A stretch of DNA of 64,000 nt from Bergeyella sp. (GTDB lineage Bacteria > Bacteroidota > Bacteroidia > Flavobacteriales > Weeksellaceae): contig SZYB01000001.1 in the NCBI GenBank assembly GCA_030263285.1, forward strand, positions 428,911-492,910. Direction: 5' to 3'. The position numbers and the translations under genes were made by a program. Under the pieces are notes generated by a model, which had not been told where the DNA came from, did not search any database, and worked only from the letters and a program-made list of their open reading frames with translations. Of this stretch, positions 58,318 through 64,000 are shown piece after piece (position 1 is the first letter of the stretch; every line of letters starts with the position of its first letter).

Positions 58318-59331
58318 ATGACAAAAATTCACTTGAACCCGAAAGACAGTAAGATTGGGGTCTTAGGCAGCGGGAGTTTTGCGACAGCTATTGTGAAAAT
58401 GTTGTTGGAAAACTCAAAGGTCGTGCACTGGTGTGTGAAAGACGAAAATGTAAAAAACGCTATCAAGACAAAAGGTTATAACCCAAAATATCTTATGGCT
58501 GTACATTTTGATGTCAGACGCCTGAAGCTTACAACCAACATCAATAGCCTTGTATCCCGGTGTGATATCATTATCTTGGCTACTCCCTCCCTTTACCTGT
58601 CGGGGTTTCTAGATCAGATGACCTGTAGTTATATGGGGAAAATCTTTATCTCTGCCATTAAGGGGATTATCCCAAAGACAAATACCATTGTAGCACACTA
58701 CCTAAAAGAAACCTACGGAATAGAACTTTCCTTCCAGGGAGTCATTGCAGGTCCTTGCCACGCAGAAGAAGTAGCCATGGAAAAACTTTCCTATCTTACT
58801 ATAGCTACGGGAAATGATTGGGCCTTAAAAAAAATCCCTCAACTATTTTCTTCGGATTTTATAAAGGTACATACCAGTGCAGATGTATTGGGAAACGAAT
58901 ACAGTGCGATCCTAAAAAACATTTACGCTATAGGGGCAGGGATCTCAAACGGACTAAATTACGGGGATAATTTTATCGCAATTTTTATATCAAATGCCAT
59001 TCGGGAGATGGAGGTTTTCTTGAAAGGAGTGTATGACTCTCCCAGGGACGTAAAAGAAAGCGCTTATTTGGGGGATCTGTTGGTCACTGCTTATTCTCTT
59101 TTTTCAAGAAACAGAAGTTTGGGTAACCTGATAGGCAAGGGATATACGGTAAAATCTGCCATACAATCCATGAAAATGATTGCCGAAGGATATTACGCAA
59201 CAGACTCCATTTACAAAACTTCCCAATCAAAAAAACTAAAAACACCCATCATAAAAACTTTGTACAAAATTTTATACGAGGAAAAAAATCCAGAAAAAGA
59301 ATTCAAAAAGCTCACGCAAATTTTTAATTGA
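58318..59331 (+). CDS. gpsA: glycerol-3-phosphate dehydrogenase [NAD(P)+]
   Basis: 337-aa enzyme reducing dihydroxyacetone phosphate to sn-glycerol-3-phosphate for phospholipids. N-terminal Rossmann motif IGVLGSGSFATAIVK, the IISAIKGI-like FISAIKGIIPKTN block, the GPCHAEEVAMEK motif and catalytic Lys region NEYSAILKNIYAIGAG are present. It is convergent with the LysR gene, which ends 64 bases away. Confidence 0.94.
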   Translation: MTKIHLNPKDSKIGVLGSGSFATAIVKMLLENSKVVHWCVKDENVKNAIKTKGYNPKYLMAVHFDVRRLKLTTNINSLVSRCDIIILATPSLYLSGFLDQMTCSYMGKIFISAIKGIIPKTNTIVAHYLKETYGIELSFQGVIAGPCHAEEVAMEKLSYLTIATGNDWALKKIPQLFSSDFIKVHTSADVLGNEYSAILKNIYAIGAGISNGLNYGDNFIAIFISNAIREMEVFLKGVYDSPRDVKESAYLGDLLVTAYSLFSRNRSLGNLIGKGYTVKSAIQSMKMIAEGYYATDSIYKTSQSKKLKTPIIKTLYKILYEEKNPEKEFKKLTQIFN

Positions 59332-59395
59332 TTTTTTTCCAACTCTCCGATGCTTTCTTTTTCTGCTACCCCTCTCAGATCATAAGCATACATAG

Positions 59396-60292
59396 CTATA
59401 CAGAGACCAGCATTTTAAGGAAGTAGGGCAAGGCAGGGTTGTGATTTTGTCTTTTCCATACCGCATAAAGTGCTGTTTTTTGCGGTACGCCCTTCAATTC
59501 CAAAAATTTAATATTCGTGTTCTCCGAAAAAGCCAACGAGGTGGGTATCACAGAAATTCCCATACCGTTTTCTACCATCTTAAAAATGGTCGGGGTATGA
59601 ATAGAACGGTGTGCCACTTTAGGTAAAAAACCGTAATCAGCACAAATATTTATAATTTGTTGATAGTACTGCGGACTTTGCTCATTGGGGAAAAGGATAA
59701 AATTTTCGTCCCTAAACTGACTTATATCCCTAAAATCATCTTCGGTAACAGGATGTTCCGCTGGCAGTACGAGAGAAAATGTCTCTATATATATCCTTTT
59801 ACAAACGAATCCATGTGGCAAATTGTTGGATCGCATGAAACCCAAATCCAGCGTTTCATTTTGTAAGGCTTTCAGTTGTTCTGCATTGTTAAGTTCATCC
59901 AGCCGAAATCTGATATTCGGGCAATTGACATTGAACTGTTTCAGTAGGCTCGGAAGTACTGAGGTAATGGCCGATGCGACAAATCCTATCCCAATTTGCC
60001 CTGTATTTCCCATAGCATACATCCTGATATTGGCAACTGCAGTTTCGACTTTATTCAAGATTTGTAGCACATCATTATAAAACAGCTCTCCTGCATGACT
60101 GAGAGAGACCCTGCGATTTGTTCTCTCAAACAGGATTACTTCTAAAATTTCTTCCAAATTCTTTATCTGCTGGCTTAAAGCCGATTGAGAAATAAATAAC
60201 CGCTCCGAAGCTTTACGATAGTGCAATTCTTCCACGAGAACCTTAAAATAGTTCAGATGTCGCAGTTCCAACCGATTAGTTATTCTTATCAC
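59396..60292 (-). CDS. LysR-type transcriptional regulator
   Basis: 298 aa. N-terminal winged helix-turn-helix (residues ~11-70: LNYFKVLVEELHYRKASERL, SQSALSQQIKNLEEIL, LFERTNRRVSLSHAG) and a C-terminal effector-binding domain (about 95-298). It is transcribed away from the dehydrogenase operon with 83 bases between the start codons, the standard layout for a LysR regulator controlling its neighbours. The effector is unknown; a lysine-pathway intermediate is a reasonable inference. Confidence 0.92.
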   Translation of the reverse strand: MIRITNRLELRHLNYFKVLVEELHYRKASERLFISQSALSQQIKNLEEILEVILFERTNRRVSLSHAGELFYNDVLQILNKVETAVANIRMYAMGNTGQIGIGFVASAITSVLPSLLKQFNVNCPNIRFRLDELNNAEQLKALQNETLDLGFMRSNNLPHGFVCKRIYIETFSLVLPAEHPVTEDDFRDISQFRDENFILFPNEQSPQYYQQIINICADYGFLPKVAHRSIHTPTIFKMVENGMGISVIPTSLAFSENTNIKFLELKGVPQKTALYAVWKRQNHNPALPYFLKMLVSV

Positions 60293-60321
60293 CTGTGAAG
60301 TATTATGTATTATTATTAATG

Positions 60322-60343
60322 ATAAATATATGCATATTTGTAT
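60322..60343. promoter_or_regulatory. possible LysR operator in the divergent spacer
   Basis: A perfect 10-base palindrome (60328-60337) extends on both sides with partial symmetry, and T-N11-A spacing is available. CATATTTG at 60333-60340, one mismatch from a -7 box, would place it over the operon promoter. Confidence 0.35.
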
Positions 60344-60375
60344 AACATCAATGTTTAAAAAACCAAAAAAAACGA

Positions 60376-61452
60376 ATGATCAAAAAGGTATTGACTCTTG
60401 GTTTGGGCAAAGTGGGTACGCTGGTGGGGGTGCTACTGAGCAGGCAGTTTGAGGTGACGGGAATGGACCGGCATCAGCCCCATTACACCTATACGTTTCC
60501 CTTTGATATCGTTACCGGAGATGTAACAAATGCTGAGTTTATGCAAGAACTCATTGCCGCGCATGATGCTGTGGTTTCGGCTCTCCCCTACTTCTTGAAT
60601 AAAACGATTGCAAAAATTGCACATCAGGAAGGCAAGGGCTACTTTGACCTCACTGAAGATGTAGAGACTACGAAATACATTCGTAGGCTGAGTAAATCTT
60701 CCTCTTCTGTAATGGCACCCCAATGTGGTCTTGCACCGGGTATTATTGGAATTATCGGGGCAGATTTAGCCAAAGATTTCGAAGCATTGCGTTCTGTCGA
60801 AATGCGGGTGGGCGCGCTACCCCGATACCCTAACAGCAGATTGGGTTATGCCTTTAACTGGTCTCCAGCGGGGGTGATAAATGAGTACATCAATGATGCA
60901 GAAGCCATAGTAGACGGCGAACAAAAACAGGTCCAGAGCTTACAGGGAAAGGAGGTTATTTATATAGAAGGCACTGCCTATGAAGCGTTTTATACCTCAG
61001 GAGGACTCGGTACCATGTGCGAAACCTACAACGGAAGGGTAAAGCAACTGAATTATAAAACAATTCGTTATCCTGGGCACTGTGACCTGATGAACTTTTT
61101 GATCCACGAATTGCATCTGAAAAACAGCAAGTCGCAACTGGAAGATCTCCTAAAAAATGCAAAACCCGAAGTGGCAGAAGACACCGTCATTATATACGCC
61201 GCAGCAGAAGGCTGGCAAGAAGGAAAACTGAAACGAAACGAATTTTGTAGATCTTATGGCCCCATAGAAATTGAAAAACAAACCTGGAGGGCGATCTCGT
61301 GGACTACAGCGGCCAGTTTGGTTGCCGTGGTGGAAATGGTAGCCAATGGCACTTTGCCTTCCAAAGGTTTTATCAAACAAGAAGAAATTTCTCTTGAGAA
61401 ACTATTGGCCACGGAAACGGGCAACCTGTTTCACACAGGAATTTTGAAGTAA
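60376..61452 (+). CDS. saccharopine dehydrogenase-family oxidoreductase
   Basis: 358-aa NAD(P)-dependent enzyme. Rossmann motif LGLGKVG at residues ~8-14, the DLTEDVETTKYIRRL block, catalytic-domain motif PQCGLAPGIIGIIG and GGLGTMCETYNGRVKQLNYKT split around residues 210-230. It is shorter than usual bacterial saccharopine dehydrogenases (about 390-450) and nearer lysine 6-dehydrogenase in size. It may therefore make 2-aminoadipate semialdehyde either from saccharopine or directly from lysine. It is the first gene of an operon with DUF1338 and an ALDH7 gene. Confidence 0.85.
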   Translation: MIKKVLTLGLGKVGTLVGVLLSRQFEVTGMDRHQPHYTYTFPFDIVTGDVTNAEFMQELIAAHDAVVSALPYFLNKTIAKIAHQEGKGYFDLTEDVETTKYIRRLSKSSSSVMAPQCGLAPGIIGIIGADLAKDFEALRSVEMRVGALPRYPNSRLGYAFNWSPAGVINEYINDAEAIVDGEQKQVQSLQGKEVIYIEGTAYEAFYTSGGLGTMCETYNGRVKQLNYKTIRYPGHCDLMNFLIHELHLKNSKSQLEDLLKNAKPEVAEDTVIIYAAAEGWQEGKLKRNEFCRSYGPIEIEKQTWRAISWTTAASLVAVVEMVANGTLPSKGFIKQEEISLEKLLATETGNLFHTGILK

Positions 61453-61478
61453 ATGAAACAATCGCAATTTAACCCAAT

Positions 61479-62396
61479 ATGATGAATCGTCAAACTCAAA
61501 AACCATTGGATGTCTTTCTGAATATTTTGTTTGAAAGGTACGCGGCGCATGTTCCTGCGGTAAAAAAAATCACCCATGCGCTTATTGACAGAGGCGTGGT
61601 AAACGGGCAGGAAGAAATTGTAAATGATCATATTGCTTTCAGAACCTTGGGTGTACCCCATCTGGGCATCTCATCATTTGAAAAGATTTTTTTGCATCAC
61701 GGATACCGAAAAAGGGATAACTACCTTTTTGAGAAAAAGAAACTCAACGCATATTGGTATTCACCTCCTTCACCCGAATATCCCAGGGTATTTGTGAGTG
61801 AATTACTGGTAGATCATTTATCGGAAGCTGCCCAGAGGTTGATCAAAAACTACACACAAAATATTACCATAGACCCTGTAGATGCATTAAATCTGGATAA
61901 TGGGGAGGAGATCGGAAATTTTTTTCACCAACCGTTATGGAAGTTGCCTGCAAAACAAGACTACGAAACCTTATTAAAAGAGAGCGAATACGCTGCCTGG
62001 GTAATATACAACAGGTATTACCTCAACCACTATACGGTGAGTGTAAGCGAGCTCAAGTCGGGATATAACCGCCTGGAGGAGTTCAACGACTTTGTAGAAT
62101 CATTGGGCATAAGGCTCAACACCGAAGGCGGGAAAATCAAGGTAAGCAAAGACGGGTTGTTACGCCAGAGCAGTTCTGTAGCAGAAATGAGAGAAGCCGT
62201 ATTTGAAAATGGAGAAAAAATGGAAATTGCAGGCAGCTATGTAGAGTTTGCCGAGCGACTGGTACTTCCACAATATGCTTCAATCCCTGCTGAAAAACTC
62301 ACATCAATGCATCGTAGAGAAGGTTTTGAGACCGGCAATGCCGACAAAATTTTCGAAAGCACGTATACCACACAAACTAAAAAACCGAAAAAATGA
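61479..62396 (+). CDS. hglS: DUF1338 2-oxoadipate dioxygenase/decarboxylase (HglS type)
   Basis: 305 aa. The family (HglS of Pseudomonas putida) converts 2-oxoadipate to D-2-hydroxyglutarate with Fe(II) and O2. Candidate metal ligands are H51 (NDHIAFRT, with the substrate Arg two residues after Phe), H184 (NHYTVSV) and E256 (YVEFAERL). Its stop overlaps the next ATG by four bases (62393-62396), so it is translationally coupled to the aldehyde dehydrogenase. Neighbours support lysine catabolism. The protein is shorter than the Pseudomonas enzyme but of the length seen in Bacteroidota. Confidence 0.85.
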   Translation: MMNRQTQKPLDVFLNILFERYAAHVPAVKKITHALIDRGVVNGQEEIVNDHIAFRTLGVPHLGISSFEKIFLHHGYRKRDNYLFEKKKLNAYWYSPPSPEYPRVFVSELLVDHLSEAAQRLIKNYTQNITIDPVDALNLDNGEEIGNFFHQPLWKLPAKQDYETLLKESEYAAWVIYNRYYLNHYTVSVSELKSGYNRLEEFNDFVESLGIRLNTEGGKIKVSKDGLLRQSSSVAEMREAVFENGEKMEIAGSYVEFAERLVLPQYASIPAEKLTSMHRREGFETGNADKIFESTYTTQTKKPKK

Positions 62397-63925
62397 ATAC
62401 CAATGAATGGTTGCATCGTCTGGGGATAAAAGAATCGAATCTGGGTGCTTCTACAGGAAATAAGTGGTTGAATACCAGTGGAGAGCATATCAAATCCTAT
62501 TCTCCCGTAGACGGGAAGCTAATCGCTACTGTCCAAATATCAGACAAGACAAGCTATGAAACAGTCATGAATACCGCTTCTGAAGCTTTTGTTTTTTGGA
62601 GAGATATCCCTGCGCCCAAACGTGGCGATATTGTACGTCAGTTTGGAAATGCTTTGCGCAAACACAAAGAAGATCTTGGCAAATTGGTTTCCTACGAAAT
62701 GGGAAAAAGCCTGCAGGAAGGTCTTGGCGAAGTGCAGGAAATGATTGACATATGTAACTTCGCCACCGGACTTTCCCGCCAGCTTTATGGGCTTACAATG
62801 CATTCCGAACGATCTTCTCACCGCATGTACGAGCAGTGGCATCCCATGGGAATTGTAGGGATTATTTCTGCTTTCAATTTTCCTGTGGCCGTATGGAGTT
62901 GGAATACAGCCCTGGCTTGGGTATGTGGAAACGTATGCCTATGGAAGCCCTCTTCCAAAACTCCTCTGTGCGCTCTCGCCTGCCAAAACATCATTGCAAA
63001 AGTACTCAGAGACAACGACATGCCGGAAGGTATCAGCAATCTGCTCATGGGGGAAGAAAACATCGGAAACCTCATTAGTAACGATACGAAAATACCTTTG
63101 GTTTCTTTTACCGGTTCAACTCGCGTAGGGAGGGGGGTCTCCATCGCAGTGGCCGGTAGGTTTGGAAAAAGCATACTGGAACTGGGAGGGAATAATGCTA
63201 TTATCGTCTCCAAAAATGCAGATCTAGACCTCTCCGTTATCAGTGCAGTATTCGGAGCAGTAGGCACGGCAGGACAGCGTTGCACCTCTACCCGGAGGCT
63301 AATCATTCACGAAGAAATTTATGAAGAATTTAAAAACAAACTGTGCAAAGCCTACCATCAACTACGGATAGGAAATCCCCTTGACCAGAGAAATCACATA
63401 GGTCCTCTTATTGATGTACAAGCGGCTGAACAGTATATGCAAGCCATTACAGAAGCTAAACAAGAAGGCGCAAAATTCCTGGTGGAAGGGGGGATATTAA
63501 CCGGTGAAGAATATAGTTCGGGCTGTTATGTAAAACCTTGCATTGCCGAGGCAGAAAATCACTACAAAATTGTACAGAAAGAAACATTTGCTCCCGTTTT
63601 GTACCTCATCAAATACAAAACACTGGATCAGGCCATCACCTTACAAAACAGCGTTCCGCAAGGATTGTCCTCGTCCATTATGACTCTGGATTTGCAGGAA
63701 GCAGAACGATTCCTTTCCGCTGCAGGGTCCGACTGCGGAATCGCTAACGTCAATATAGGTACTTCAGGGGCAGAGATTGGCGGAGCTTTTGGCGGAGAAA
63801 AAGAAACAGGAGGGGGAAGAGAAAGCGGATCCGACGCATGGAAAGCCTATATGCGCCGACAAACCAATACCATTAATTACTCCGATACTTTACCCCTTGC
63901 TCAGGGTATTAATTTTAACCTATAA
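62393..63925 (+). CDS. amaB: ALDH7-type aldehyde dehydrogenase, probable aminoadipate-semialdehyde dehydrogenase
   Basis: 510-aa NAD-dependent aldehyde dehydrogenase. Cofactor motifs are SAFNFPVAVWSWN, WKPSSKTPL and FTGSTRVGR; the general base is in LELGGNNA; the catalytic Cys is C297 in GQRCTSTRRL, the ALDH7 (antiquitin) form of that motif. The C-terminus EIGGAFGGEKETGGGRESGSD, read in parts, is also typical of ALDH7. It would oxidise 2-aminoadipate 6-semialdehyde to 2-aminoadipate. Starts inside the DUF1338 stop codon. Confidence 0.92.
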   Translation: MNTNEWLHRLGIKESNLGASTGNKWLNTSGEHIKSYSPVDGKLIATVQISDKTSYETVMNTASEAFVFWRDIPAPKRGDIVRQFGNALRKHKEDLGKLVSYEMGKSLQEGLGEVQEMIDICNFATGLSRQLYGLTMHSERSSHRMYEQWHPMGIVGIISAFNFPVAVWSWNTALAWVCGNVCLWKPSSKTPLCALACQNIIAKVLRDNDMPEGISNLLMGEENIGNLISNDTKIPLVSFTGSTRVGRGVSIAVAGRFGKSILELGGNNAIIVSKNADLDLSVISAVFGAVGTAGQRCTSTRRLIIHEEIYEEFKNKLCKAYHQLRIGNPLDQRNHIGPLIDVQAAEQYMQAITEAKQEGAKFLVEGGILTGEEYSSGCYVKPCIAEAENHYKIVQKETFAPVLYLIKYKTLDQAITLQNSVPQGLSSSIMTLDLQEAERFLSAAGSDCGIANVNIGTSGAEIGGAFGGEKETGGGRESGSDAWKAYMRRQTNTINYSDTLPLAQGINFNL

Positions 63926-63931
63926 ACAAAC

Positions 63932-64000
63932 ATGAGAAGTAAATTCGAAAACCTGTCCCAACAACTTTCCGGAGAATTGTACAGTGATGAAATGATGCGG
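63932..64000 (+). CDS. start of a probable FAD-linked oxidase (YdiJ-like), cut by window end
   Basis: Only 23 codons are present, six bases after the ALDH7 stop. The residues (LSQQLSGELYSDEMMR) match the extreme N-terminus of large FAD plus Fe-S oxidases such as YdiJ. In this context such an enzyme would be a D-2-hydroxyglutarate dehydrogenase, returning the carbon to 2-oxoglutarate. The assignment rests on a very short segment and on operon position. Confidence 0.45.
   Translation, partial: MRSKFENLSQQLSGELYSDEMMR

Noticed and set aside
1..64000. CRISPR arrays, rRNA operons, prophage or toxin-antitoxin genes
   Set aside because: No regularly spaced repeats, rRNA sequence, phage structural or integrase genes, or paired small toxin/antitoxin ORFs were seen on reading through the window.

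Overview
This is chromosomal DNA from a member of the Bacteroidota, class Flavobacteriia, most likely of the Chryseobacterium/Riemerella/Elizabethkingia (Weeksellaceae) type. The evidence is a short (288 aa) flavobacterial-style primary sigma factor, promoters of the form TTG-N19..22-TAnnTTTG, many TonB-dependent/Oar-type outer-membrane proteins, a 989-aa TPR protein paired with a plugless beta-barrel, and AT-rich DNA. The genus is an inference; no rRNA is present.

Layout. 1-2869: 3' end of the leucine operon (leuC partial, leuD, leuB). 2946-7533: TonB-dependent receptor divergent from gamma-glutamyltransferase. 7728-10518: amino-acid permease, PnuC, small PEGA lipoprotein. 10743-18024: Oar-like receptor, dihydroorotase, UvrD/PcrA helicase, all on the minus strand. 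18273-22093: M16 protease pair (one catalytic, one degenerate) and secG. 22132-29646: recR, pepD, queA, rpoD, a 2Fe-2S ferredoxin with its NADP reductase, and a DUF3108 protein. 30710-37620: tRNA-Arg(UCG), barrel plus TPR pair, second permease. 37745-40332: a dead sulfate-assimilation operon. 40435-49123: glycosyltransferase, TPR protein, gyrA, M13 metallopeptidase, and a truncated DUF937/OmpA protein. 50191-58183: SPFH protein, dacB, priA, NifU-C, mrp, Ppx/GppA. 58318-64000: gpsA, then a LysR-controlled operon that fits lysine / 2-oxoadipate catabolism to 2-hydroxyglutarate and runs off the window.

The main result is gene decay rather than a new defence or mobile system. By translating the apparently empty stretches I could recognise an Rrf2 regulator-cysH-cysD-cysN operon, all four genes broken, with a deletion that fuses the end of cysD to the middle of cysN. 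I also found a lost OmpA domain behind the DUF937 gene, the last ~40 codons of a dGTPase, and a frameshifted DUF2007 gene. Three more stretches (25.4-26.3, 29.7-30.7 and 49.2-50.1 kb) look like eroded genes I cannot identify. The cys result suggests that this strain cannot reduce sulfate and depends on reduced sulfur from its surroundings, which would fit a host-associated, shrinking genome. Leucine and pyrimidine synthesis genes in the window remain intact.

No transposase, integrase, CRISPR array, rRNA or intact prophage gene was seen.
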